Part shown: positions 1 through 7,763 of the stretch, in pieces
Position numbering within the stretch: the stretch's first letter is position 1
Layout: every line of letters starts with the position of its first letter
Source: Acidobacteriaceae bacterium
GTDB taxonomy: Bacteria; Acidobacteriota; Terriglobia; Terriglobales; Acidobacteriaceae
Assembly: GCA_003156235.1 (NCBI GenBank)
Contig: PMGP01000004.1
Span: 10,265 to 18,839, forward strand
DNA: 8,575 nucleotides
Reading direction: 5' to 3'
Position numbers and translations under genes: made by a program
The notes under the pieces: model-generated
Seen by the model: the letters and a program-made list of their open reading frames with translations, nothing else
Told to the model about the DNA's origin: nothing
The model's database searches: none

Positions 1-16
1 GCTCTGCCACCTCTCC
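1..16 (-). tRNA. 5' end of a tRNA gene, probably tRNA-Ser (cut by window edge)
   Basis: Read on the minus strand, these bases give GGAGAGGTGGCAGAGC. This fits a seven-base acceptor arm (GGAGAGG), T8, G9 and the start of the D arm, and it matches the conserved tRNA 5' box (TRGCNNARY) from T8 onward. A GGAGAGG-TG-GC start is typical of bacterial serine tRNAs. The rest of the molecule, including anticodon and variable arm, lies outside the window, so identity cannot be confirmed. The gene is transcribed away from the efflux operon, and its upstream region shares the intergenic space at 17-148. No convincing minus-strand promoter was found there. Confidence 0.62.
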
Positions 17-148
17 GCGTTTGTACGGTCCCAGTATGCTTACAGTTTACCGGGAAATGCACAATGTATGCAATGCCGATTGTGTTGTAAGCAGGAACAA
101 CAGCGCGGCAGGAAGGGGGGGGATCGATGCTGCTGAATATGATAATGC

Positions 149-177
149 TTGACAACATGGGCGCAACGCACTATAAA
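149..177 (+). promoter_or_regulatory. Sigma70-type promoter of the efflux operon
   Basis: TTGACA at 149-154 is a perfect -35 match. After exactly 17 bases comes TATAAA at 172-177, a five-of-six match to the -10 consensus. With normal spacing, transcription would start at or next to A184, which is the A of the first ATG of the TetR gene. It is the only strong promoter I see in the window. Because most downstream genes overlap, it probably drives all seven. Confidence 0.8.
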
Positions 178-200
178 TGACTCATGGTCATTAATGACCA
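176..200. promoter_or_regulatory. Palindromic operator, probably for the adjacent TetR regulator
   Basis: TGGTCATTAATGACCA at 185-200 is a perfect 16-base palindrome. A further copy of the half-site, AATGAC at 176-181, pairs with GTCATT at 187-192 across a 5-base spacer. The region thus holds three alternating half-sites (AATGAC, GTCATT, AATGAC) and two overlapping inverted repeats. It covers the end of the -10 box, the predicted start point and the first codons of the regulator gene. Binding there would block the promoter. That the ligand is the TetR protein encoded here is inferred from position and symmetry, which are typical of TetR-family autoregulation. Confidence 0.72.
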
Positions 201-897
201 CAATTCGGAAATGAGCCGCCTTCGGAATACTCGATCCGTCTCGCTCATCCAAGGCCTGGCTGCCGGCGGCCAGGCAGAGCGTCCGGGCACGGGACGCCGC
301 CAGCGGCGAGCCACGGAAACCCGGTTGCGGCTCTTTCGCTGCGCGTTGCAACTGTTTGCCGAGCGCGGATTTCCTTACGTTACGGTGGAAGAAATTACCG
401 AAGCGGCGGACGTGGGCAAGGGAACCTTCTTCAATTATTTCGAGAGCAAGGATCACGTACTGGGAGTAATGGCGGAAATTCAGCGTGGCAAGGTGAAGGA
501 GGCACTTTCCGCCACCGATAGGGGCAAGCAGAAGATTCACTCCGTGCTGCATCGGCTGGTGCGGAGACTCGTTGAGGAACCCGGGCGCAGTCCCAGCCTG
601 GCGCGCGCTTTCATCTCGTCATTTCTGGCCAGCGAAGGCGTTCGCACGATCATCGCGCAAAATTTGCAGGAGGGCCGGAGGATGATAGCTGAGATCATCG
701 CGGCGGGACAAGAGCGAGGAGAGATCGACCCAAGCCTGAAAAAGGAGAAGGTCGCGATACAACTTATGCAAACCTGCATGGGAACCGTCTTGCTTTGGTC
801 GCTGGACGGCGCGCCCGCGCTCAAAACACGAATTGAGGACAGCTTTCAACATTTCTGGAGAGCCATCGCCCTCTCTGGTCAAGAGCAGAAACCATGA
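184..897 (+). CDS. TetR/AcrR-family transcriptional repressor
   Basis: This is a DNA-binding regulator, probably the autorepressor of the efflux operon. From the first ATG it has 237 residues, slightly long for the family. The helix-turn-helix domain spans about residues 44-91 and shows the classic pattern: ALQLFAERGF, then TVEEITEAADVGKGTFFNYFESKDHVL. The C-terminal half (about 100-230) is helical and variable, as expected for a ligand-binding and dimer domain, and gives no clue to the ligand. The start is uncertain. ATG 184 coincides with the predicted transcription start and would be leaderless. ATG 211 (Met10) would leave a 27-base leader containing the palindrome but has only GGAA directly against it. 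Residues 1-40 precede the conserved domain, so either start leaves it intact. The stop overlaps the next gene's start (ATGA, 894-897). Position and gene order recall CecR (YbiH), which controls ybhGFSR in E. coli. Confidence 0.9.
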   Translation: MVINDHNSEMSRLRNTRSVSLIQGLAAGGQAERPGTGRRQRRATETRLRLFRCALQLFAERGFPYVTVEEITEAADVGKGTFFNYFESKDHVLGVMAEIQRGKVKEALSATDRGKQKIHSVLHRLVRRLVEEPGRSPSLARAFISSFLASEGVRTIIAQNLQEGRRMIAEIIAAGQERGEIDPSLKKEKVAIQLMQTCMGTVLLWSLDGAPALKTRIEDSFQHFWRAIALSGQEQKP

Positions 898-2240
898 GAA
901 CAGAACTCCGCATTGCCGTTTTTCATTGTTTGGCTGGCCTGATCGCGTGTGTGTCAGCCGCAGCGCAGCAGCCCGCGCCTTATCGGCTCACGTTGCAAGA
1001 CGCGATTCAGAAGGCGCTTCAGGCTAACTTGAGCGTGCTGGCCGCCGGTACGCGGGTTGATGAGGCGGAAGGCACGCGGATACGGCGCCTGTCGGCCGCG
1101 CTGCTTCCGCGCGTAAACGCCCAAGTCTATGCAAATTATCAGAATCACGATTTGCAGGCCGAGGGACTTTCTTTTACCGGACTTCCTATTCCAAAGGTGG
1201 TTGGGCCGCTCTCGAATTACGATTTTCGCGTTTATGCTCAGGAGAATATTGTCGATCTGCAAAGCTATCGGGGATTCAAGGCAAGCGAACGGGCGCTCGA
1301 TGCCGGAAAGATGGATGAACGAGATGCGCGCGACCTGATCGTGCGCGCCATTGCCGCACTTTTTCTGAATGCACAGTCGGCGGCGGCGCGTGCCGATTCC
1401 GCACAATCACGAGTAACCGATTCGAGCGCGTTGTACAAGCTGGCCAAAGACAAGCATGACGCAGGAACGGCGACGGGCGTGGATGTGTTGCGCGCTCAAG
1501 TGCAGCTGGCTAACGACCGGCAGGCGCTGCTGATTGCCAACAACCAATTCAAGCAATCGCTACTGGCCCTGGCGCGAAACCTGGGCATGAGTCCAGCTAC
1601 GCCGCTGGAACTTGCCGAACCGCTCAACTATCGGGCTTTAAATCAGCCGGATATTGATGCGCTCGAGCCAGCGGCGTTGCTGACTCGCGCCGACTATCTG
1701 TCGCTCGCCAGCCAGCGACAGGGATTGGTTGAGCAGCAACGCGCCAGTCACGCGCGCTCCTATCCCAAGCTGAGCATCAACGGAAATTTTGGCGAGATTG
1801 GTCGCAGCATCGGCAGCGTTGCGAGCACGGGCCTGCTGCAAGGACAGATTGATTTCACTCTCTTCGACCGTGATCGCAATGGAGAGGCGCGGGAGATTGC
1901 CAGCCGCGTGAAGCGCATTGACGATCAGATTGCCGATCTTCGCCGAGGCATTGAGGAGGATCTACGCGAGGCGCTGCTGAATTTGGATTCAGCGACCGAG
2001 CAGGTAACCGTGGCCAGAGAAGGGCAGGAACTGGCGCGGCGCGAGTTGGAGCTGGCGCAGGATCGTTTTCAGTCGGGCACAGCCAACAATGTCGAAGTGA
2101 TTACCGCGCAGGACGAGTTGGCGCGCGCCGAAGAGAATTATATTCTTGCCGTAAGCAGCCATGTGGACGCCAAGTTTGCGCTGGCTCGCGCGATGGGCGA
2201 TACGGAGAAGAACATTCTTGAGTTCATGGGGAATCATTGA
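894..2240 (+). CDS. TolC-like outer-membrane efflux channel (OEP family)
   Basis: This is the outer-membrane duct of the tripartite pump, 448 residues long, a usual length for the family. A hydrophobic export signal covers about residues 7-24. Two homologous efflux-protein repeats follow, visible from matching motifs at about 185-205 (KDKHDAGTATGVDVLRAQVQL) and about 389-409 (QDRFQSGTANNVEVITAQDEL). Each begins a long helical hairpin of the periplasmic tunnel. The segments between, such as 73-120 and 291-325, are candidates for the beta strands that form the barrel. The signal is ambiguous: LIAC at 16-19 fits a lipobox, while SAAA|Q at 21-25 fits signal peptidase I. The start codon overlaps the TetR stop (ATGA), so translation is probably coupled. 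E. coli ybhGFSR lacks its own channel gene, so having one here suggests a dedicated exit duct. Confidence 0.92.
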   Translation: MRTELRIAVFHCLAGLIACVSAAAQQPAPYRLTLQDAIQKALQANLSVLAAGTRVDEAEGTRIRRLSAALLPRVNAQVYANYQNHDLQAEGLSFTGLPIPKVVGPLSNYDFRVYAQENIVDLQSYRGFKASERALDAGKMDERDARDLIVRAIAALFLNAQSAAARADSAQSRVTDSSALYKLAKDKHDAGTATGVDVLRAQVQLANDRQALLIANNQFKQSLLALARNLGMSPATPLELAEPLNYRALNQPDIDALEPAALLTRADYLSLASQRQGLVEQQRASHARSYPKLSINGNFGEIGRSIGSVASTGLLQGQIDFTLFDRDRNGEAREIASRVKRIDDQIADLRRGIEEDLREALLNLDSATEQVTVAREGQELARRELELAQDRFQSGTANNVEVITAQDELARAEENYILAVSSHVDAKFALARAMGDTEKNILEFMGNH

Positions 2241-2271
2241 CGACGGGCCAGCTATCGAAAGCAGCATTTGC

Positions 2272-2275
2272 GAGG
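2272..2275 (+). promoter_or_regulatory. Ribosome binding site that fixes the adaptor start
   Basis: GAGG lies 9 bases before ATG 2285. The only longer in-frame alternative nearby is a TTG at 2237 overlapping the previous stop. It would add 16 residues ahead of a clean MKRIIPIV membrane anchor. The site supports 2285 as the real start. Confidence 0.65.
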
Positions 2276-2284
2276 TTTGAAGCG

Positions 2285-3298
2285 ATGAAGCGAATAATTC
2301 CAATTGTGATTTTACTGGCGGCGGCCGTTGCGGCGGGCGTGTACTATTACTCGCAACTGACAAAAAAAGCAGCGCCCGTGAATCAGCTTACGCTCTCCGG
2401 CAACATAGAAGCGCATGAGAGCCTGGTGGGCTTCAAGGTCCAGGGGCGCATTGTTGAGCTGCCGGTCGAGGAGGGTCAGCAGGTGGCGCAAGGCGCGCTC
2501 CTGGCGCGGCTGGACGACGCCGACTTCAAGCAGAAAGTACGCATCGACCAAGCCGCGGTGCGCGTGCGCGAATCGAATCTTGCACTCACGCTTGCCGGGA
2601 CACGCCATCAGGAAGTGAAGGCAGCGCAACAAACGATGATCGATGCGGAGGCGGACCTGGAGCAGAAGAAGCTGGACAATGAGCGTGCGCAGCAGCTATT
2701 CGCCAAGGATGAAGTATCGGCACAGGAGCGCGATCAGGCGGCAACCGCGCTGAAGCGCGCGGAGGCGATTTTCAAGGCCGCGCAGCAGCGCTACAACGAA
2801 GCTGTCGAAGGCAGCCGCAAGGAAGACATTAATATAGCTCGCGCCAACCTGAACGAGGCCGGCGCAAATCTTGGTTTGTCGCAGGTGAATCTGAGTTACA
2901 CCGTGCTGCAAGCGCCATCGGCCGGCGTGGTGACCATGCGGCAGGCGGAGTTAGGAGAGGTGGTTGCGCCCGGCTCTCCAGTGATTACGCTGGCGGATCT
3001 CGACCACATCTGGCTGCGTGCCTACGTCGCGGAAACCGATCTGGGCCGCATAGCCTGGGGCCAGAATGTGACCATTACCACCGACACTTATCCCGGCAAA
3101 CAATATCACGGGCGCATCTCGTTTATCTCATCTGATGCGGAGTTTACTCCTAAAAGCGTGCAGACAACTAAGGAGCGAGTAACGCTCGTTTACCGCATCA
3201 AGATCGACATTGATAACTTCAATCATGAATTGAAGCCGGGCATGCCTGCCGACGCGCGAGTTGATCTGGCTGCGAGCAAGGCGCCGGCAAATAAATGA
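2285..3298 (+). CDS. Periplasmic adaptor (membrane-fusion protein), HlyD/YbhG family
   Basis: This protein links the inner-membrane ABC transporter to the outer-membrane channel. It has 337 residues from ATG 2285. An N-terminal membrane anchor spans about residues 4-22, with a lysine and arginine on the inner side. The first half of the lipoyl domain follows (about 38-78, with GRIVELPVEEGQQVAQGALL). A long alpha-helical hairpin or coiled coil runs from about 84 to 200, rich in Ala, Glu, Gln and Lys. The second lipoyl half is at about 204-240 (VLQAPSAGVVTMRQAELGEVV). A beta-barrel segment ends near 329, with AEFTPKSVQTTKERVTLVYRI at about 285-305, a stretch I recognise as characteristic of YbhG-type adaptors. 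A 44-base gap separates it from the channel gene, and its stop overlaps the first ATPase start (ATGA, 3295-3298). Confidence 0.92.
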   Translation: MKRIIPIVILLAAAVAAGVYYYSQLTKKAAPVNQLTLSGNIEAHESLVGFKVQGRIVELPVEEGQQVAQGALLARLDDADFKQKVRIDQAAVRVRESNLALTLAGTRHQEVKAAQQTMIDAEADLEQKKLDNERAQQLFAKDEVSAQERDQAATALKRAEAIFKAAQQRYNEAVEGSRKEDINIARANLNEAGANLGLSQVNLSYTVLQAPSAGVVTMRQAELGEVVAPGSPVITLADLDHIWLRAYVAETDLGRIAWGQNVTITTDTYPGKQYHGRISFISSDAEFTPKSVQTTKERVTLVYRIKIDIDNFNHELKPGMPADARVDLAASKAPANK

Positions 3299-4234
3299 CA
3301 GGCCCGCTCCAATCCGCAATTATGGTTGAGGGATTGACGAAGAGCTTTCCCGGCGTGCGCGCGGTGGATGCGCTGAGCTTTGACGTGCGCGCGGGAGAGA
3401 TCTTCGGACTGGTTGGTCCCGATGGGGCAGGGAAGACGACTACGTTGCGCATGTTAGCGGGAATCATGCCGCCTGACGCGGGCAAGGCTACGGTCGCTGG
3501 CTTCGATGTGGAGCATGATCCGGAAGGCGCGAAGCACGCACTTAGTTACATGCCGCAGCGCTTCGGACTTTACGAAGATATGACCGTGGATGAAAACATT
3601 CGCTTCTATGCGGATCTGTTCGGCGTAAACAAAACCGAACGCGACTCCCGCTCAGCGCAGTTGCTCGTGGCCGCGGGGATGAGCGAGTTTCGCAAGCGGC
3701 TGGCGGGCAAGCTCTCCGGTGGCATGAAGCAGAAGCTCGGCCTGGTGTGCGCGCTCATTCATCGGCCCAAGGTAATACTGCTGGATGAGCCAACCACCGG
3801 CGTCGATCCTGTTTCACGGCGCGACTTTTGGCGCATCCTTTACGAACTGGTCGCGGAGGGAGTGGCGATTCTCACCTCGACGGCATACCTGGACGAGGCC
3901 GAGCGCTGCCATCGAGTTGCGCTGATGCATCAAGGCAAATTGTTATTTTGTGACACGCCGGCGAACCTGAAAGCTCAGTTTGGCAAAGGAGTCTTGTCGA
4001 TTACAGCAGTTGAGCCGCGGCGATTACGGGATGAGCTCGAAGATGCAGAAGGGATATCGAGTTTGTTGCTGACCGGCGATGGTCTGCACGTGGTAGTGGA
4101 CGATGCCGCGCGCCGCATTCCAGAATTTGAGGCCCGGTTGAAGCGCGCCAACATTCCCTACGATGCGATTCAGCAGGTGGCTCCGTCCATCGAAGACCTG
4201 TTTGTTGATGCCGTTGGTACGGGGGCTGCTGTTC

Positions 4235-4242
<8 letters not shown>
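3295..4242 (+). CDS. ABC transporter ATPase, equivalent to the N-terminal half of YbhF
   Basis: This is the first of two nucleotide-binding subunits that power the exporter, 315 residues. Visible motifs are Walker A GPDGAGKTT (41-49), Q-loop Gln88 in YMPQRFGLY, signature LSGGMKQKL (140-148), Walker B VILLDEP (160-166, with the catalytic Glu165) and D-loop GVDPVSR (169-175). The switch histidine is missing: the H-loop reads TSTAYLDEAE, with Ala197 where His is expected. Asp instead of Asn in Walker A and the TAY H-loop are, as I recall, usual in the N-terminal halves of YbhF and RbbA. The C-terminal region ends in PSIEDLFVDAVG (298-308), typical of DrrA-like ATPases of ABC-2 exporters. The start overlaps the adaptor stop by 4 bases, and the end overlaps the second ATPase by 8. 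It probably acts as a heterodimer with that subunit. Confidence 0.93.
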
Positions 4243-5187
<945 letters not shown>

Positions 5188-5191
<4 letters not shown>

Positions 5192-6321
5192 GCTTCACTC
5201 GTTTGCTGGCCGTGGCCAGGAAGGAGGTCATTCAGATTCTGCGCGATTCGCGCAGCCTGGCCATTGTGGTCATTATGCCGGTGACTCTGATGCTGCTGTT
5301 CGGTTACGGCGTTAATCTGGATCTGAAGGGGTTGCCGGTTTATGTGTACGACCGCGATGGCAGCCAGCAGAGCCAGGACCTGCTGAAACACTTTCAGGCG
5401 AGCGAGTATTTTCATATTGCCCGCGTGGTCAGCGATTATCCCGCGATGACTCGCGCCATTGATGACGGCCACGCCAAGATGGGCATCGTGGTTCCGTGGG
5501 ATTTCTCACAGCGTATGAGCGATGGGCGCCCCGTTGAAATTCAGGCGATTGTCGATGGTTCTGACGATAACACGGCTAACGTGCTGATCGGCTATTCAGA
5601 AGCTGTGGTGCAGGGCTACTCGGCGCAGTTGCAGATTGACTGGTTGCGCGAACGCGGAGTTTCGATTCAGCCGGCTGCGATGAGCGTTGAAACCCGCACC
5701 TGGTACAACGAAGACCTGGAAAGCAGCGCCTTCATCATTCCCGGCGTACTGGCGCTGGTGATGTCGGTCATCGGCGCGTTTCTTACCTCGCTGACCATCG
5801 CGCGCGAGTGGGAGCGTGGCACGATGGAGCAGCTTATCTCAACGCCAGTGACGGCGATGGAGATCATGCTGGGCAAGCTGGCGCCCTATTTTGTGCTGGG
5901 AATGTTCGACACGATCATCAGCGCTCTGATTGCGATCTATTGGTTTAACGTGCCCTTCCGCGGCTCGTGGGTCACGCTGATGGTAGCGTCGGGCCTGTTC
6001 ATGGTGGTGGTGCTTTCTCTGGGTTTCTTTATCTCCGTGCTTGCCAAAAGCCAGTTCGCGGCCAGTCAGATCGCGCTGCTGATTACCTTTCTTCCCGCGT
6101 TTCTACTGTCGGGATTTCTGTTTTCGATTGAACAAATGCCGATTGTGCTGCAATGGATTACGCGCATCCTGCCGGCTCGCTATTACGTTTCGGTGTTGAA
6201 GGAAATATTTCTCAAAGGGACGCCCATGCCGATGCTCTATGCGGATTTGATTCCACTGGTTGTCTTTGCGTTGGTGCTGACACTCGTGGCCACGCGCAGC
6301 TTCCACAAGAGGCTGGAATAA
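5188..6321 (+). CDS. ABC-2 type permease, YbhS-like
   Basis: This is one of two inner-membrane permeases, 377 residues, with the ABC2_membrane_3-type layout. A short cytoplasmic start with RKEVIQILRD (11-20) precedes the first membrane segment (about 23-43). A large extracytoplasmic domain follows (about 45-180), with DGSDDNTAN at 123-131 and the conserved TWYNEDLESSAFIIPG at 171-186. Five further membrane segments lie at about 183-203, 232-252, 262-285, 293-313 and 352-369. The cytoplasmic loop AREWERGTMEQLISTPV (205-221) probably contacts the ATPases. A good ribosome site, GAGGAG at 5174-5179, stands 8 bases before ATG 5188, and the start overlaps the ATPase stop by 4 bases. It is clearly homologous to the next permease, with which it should form the transmembrane heterodimer. 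Confidence 0.92.
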
Positions 6322-6334
6322 GCACCTGCGGTGC
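6322..6334. other. Small perfect hairpin directly after the first permease stop
   Basis: GCACC, a TGC loop and GGTGC form a 5-base-pair stem immediately after the TAA. There is no following T run, so it is not a usual intrinsic terminator. It could slightly stabilise the mRNA 3' end or be chance. Confidence 0.3.
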
Positions 6335-6408
6335 GGCCAAACGCTCACTATTCGCTCGCAGTGACTTATGCGCTCAGGTGAAAGATTGGTTCAAACGGGA
6401 TTGTAGAC

Positions 6409-6466
6409 AACACCGCAAGTTAGCCACCGCCCTTCGACTACGCTCAGGGCAGGCTTTCGCGGTGTT
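6409..6466. repeat. REP-like palindromic element forming a long imperfect hairpin
   Basis: Three nested stems line up: AACACCGC (6409-6416) with GCGGTGTT (6459-6466), AGCC (6422-6425) with GGCT (6452-6455), and GCCCT (6429-6433) with AGGGC (6446-6450). They are separated by small internal loops and capped by a 12-base loop, giving about 17 paired bases. The core (6429-6455, CCCTTCGACTACGCTCAGGG plus GCAGGCT) matches, from memory, a short dispersed palindrome common in intergenic regions of many environmental bacteria. It sits in the 212-base gap between the two permease genes, the only large gap inside the operon. A role in mRNA processing or stability is possible; no protein is encoded here. 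Confidence 0.6.
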
Positions 6467-6533
6467 AGCGAGTTAACAAGTTAGCGGACTGTGTGCAGGA
6501 TTGAGTTATTGCGACCTGTAGAGGAGTGAAGCA

Positions 6534-7667
6534 ATGATCGGGCGGCTGAAGCAAATGCTGATCAAGGAGTTCATCCAGGTCTTCCGCGACAAGCGGACGC
6601 GCTTCATCCTGATTGGTCCGCCCATTATTCAGATGATGGTTTTTGGCTATGCGGCTAATTACGAAATCCGCCATGTGCCGACAGTGGTGCTCGATCTGGA
6701 TCACTCGCAGGAGAGCCGTGAACTGGTTTCGCGCTTTACCTCGAGTCCCAATTTCTATGTGCAGCGTCAGTTGTCGGACTCGCGCCAGTTAGGAGATTTG
6801 ATCGAGCGCGGAGATACGACGGTCGGCCTGGAGATCGATGCGGGATTTGCCGCGAAGTTGCGTAGCGGCCAGACCGCGCCGCTGCAGGTGATTGTGGATG
6901 CTACCAACTCGAATACCGCGCTGATTGCCTCGGGCTACATTGCGCAGATCGCGCGGGAGTTTGCACAGGAGTACCAGAGTGACCGAATAGGCCGGATTGC
7001 TCCTCAATTAAGAGAGGTGATGCCGTCCGTCGAACTGGCGCCGCGCCCGTGGTACAACCCCGACCTGAGCAGTCGATGGTTTTTTGTGCCTGGAATCATC
7101 GGCAGCCTGACGCTGGTTCTGGTGGTTACGCTTACTGCCTTTGCCGTGGTGCGCGAGCGCGAGATTGGAACGCTGGAACAGATTATGGTCACGCCCATCC
7201 GTCCGGCGGAGTTCATTCTGGGCAAGACACTGCCGTTTTTCATCATTGGCTTTTTCGACGTGACGTTGATTGCCGTGGTTGGCTCGTTGTGGTTTCAAGT
7301 GCCGTTTCGCGGTAATATTGCCGTACTGGCGACGGGCGCAGTTTTGTTTCTGCTGTGCATGCTGGGGGTGGGGCTGCTGATCTCGACGGTCAGCGCGACG
7401 CAACAGCAGGCAATGGTGACGTCATTCTTCTTTATCATGCCTGCGATTACCTTTTCAGGCTTTGGATTTCCCATCAGCACCATGCCGCAGTGGATGCAGG
7501 ATTTCAGCTATCTGATCCCGCTGCGCTATTTTCTGGTGGTAATTCGCGGAACTTATTTAAAAGGAGTGGGGATGGATATTCTCTGGCCGCAGATGGCGGC
7601 CATGGCCTGTTTGGGAGTCGCGCTGTTGACGGCGGCGATCTTGCGCTTCCACAAGGCGCTGGACTGA
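6534..7667 (+). CDS. ABC-2 type permease, YbhR-like
   Basis: This is the second inner-membrane permease, also 377 residues and homologous to the first. The N-terminal KEFIQVFRDKRTR (11-23) precedes a membrane segment at about 24-41. The extracytoplasmic domain spans about 43-180, with VDATNSNTA at 121-129 and PWYNPDLSSRWFFVPG at 172-187. Membrane segments follow at about 184-206, 232-252, 261-284, 294-314 and 351-369. The cytoplasmic loop is VREREIGTLEQIMVTPI (206-222). Near the end, PLRYFLVVIRGTYLKGVGM aligns with PARYYVSVLKEIFLKGTPM of the first permease. GAGGAG at 6521-6526, 7 bases before the ATG, is a strong ribosome site, so translation can start without coupling across the gap. No separate promoter is evident in the gap. 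It is most likely the last gene of the operon. Confidence 0.92.
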   Translation: MIGRLKQMLIKEFIQVFRDKRTRFILIGPPIIQMMVFGYAANYEIRHVPTVVLDLDHSQESRELVSRFTSSPNFYVQRQLSDSRQLGDLIERGDTTVGLEIDAGFAAKLRSGQTAPLQVIVDATNSNTALIASGYIAQIAREFAQEYQSDRIGRIAPQLREVMPSVELAPRPWYNPDLSSRWFFVPGIIGSLTLVLVVTLTAFAVVREREIGTLEQIMVTPIRPAEFILGKTLPFFIIGFFDVTLIAVVGSLWFQVPFRGNIAVLATGAVLFLLCMLGVGLLISTVSATQQQAMVTSFFFIMPAITFSGFGFPISTMPQWMQDFSYLIPLRYFLVVIRGTYLKGVGMDILWPQMAAMACLGVALLTAAILRFHKALD

Positions 7668-7698
7668 GGATTCAGCGGATATTTCTGGCTGGATAGGA

Positions 7699-7720
7699 TT
7701 AAAGGTGTCAGCGCCTTTGA
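7699..7720 (+). terminator. Possible weak terminator hairpin after the efflux operon
   Basis: TTAAAGGTG (7699-7707) pairs with CGCCTTTGA (7712-7720) around a TCAG loop. The stem has nine base pairs, including one G-T wobble. It lies about 30 bases after the last permease stop, where an operon end is expected. The T run that should follow is absent beyond the TTT of the stem itself, so termination would be inefficient or Rho-assisted. Confidence 0.35.
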
Positions 7721-7763
7721 CCTGATTGATGTACCCTTATCAATTGGGAGTTCGCTACTAGTG

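Noticed and set aside
83..102. Inverted repeat TGTTGT / ACAACA with an 8-base loop
   Set aside because: Six base pairs, AT-rich and not followed by a T run in either direction; not enough to call an operator or terminator.
40..552. Long minus-strand open frame across the promoter and start of the TetR gene
   Set aside because: It runs antisense to a clear TetR gene, crosses the promoter and operator, and its translation has no recognisable domain; it is a shadow frame.
2237..2284. TTG start for the adaptor overlapping the channel stop
   Set aside because: ATG 2285 has GAGG 9 bases upstream and begins directly with a membrane anchor; the 16 extra residues look unlike the family.
4163..4234. 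Upstream ATG extending the second ATPase by 24 residues
   Set aside because: It lies within the coding end of the first ATPase, and the added residues are not part of an ABC ATPase N-terminus; ATG 4235 fits the family length.
6345..6364. Inverted repeat TCACT / AGTGA in the permease gap
   Set aside because: A five-base stem with a 10-base loop is expected by chance and does not join the larger hairpin.
7717..7743. Possible promoter TTGACC with TATCAA for the downstream gene
   Set aside because: The spacer is only 15 bases, and the start point would fall at the presumed ribosome site (7746-7750).
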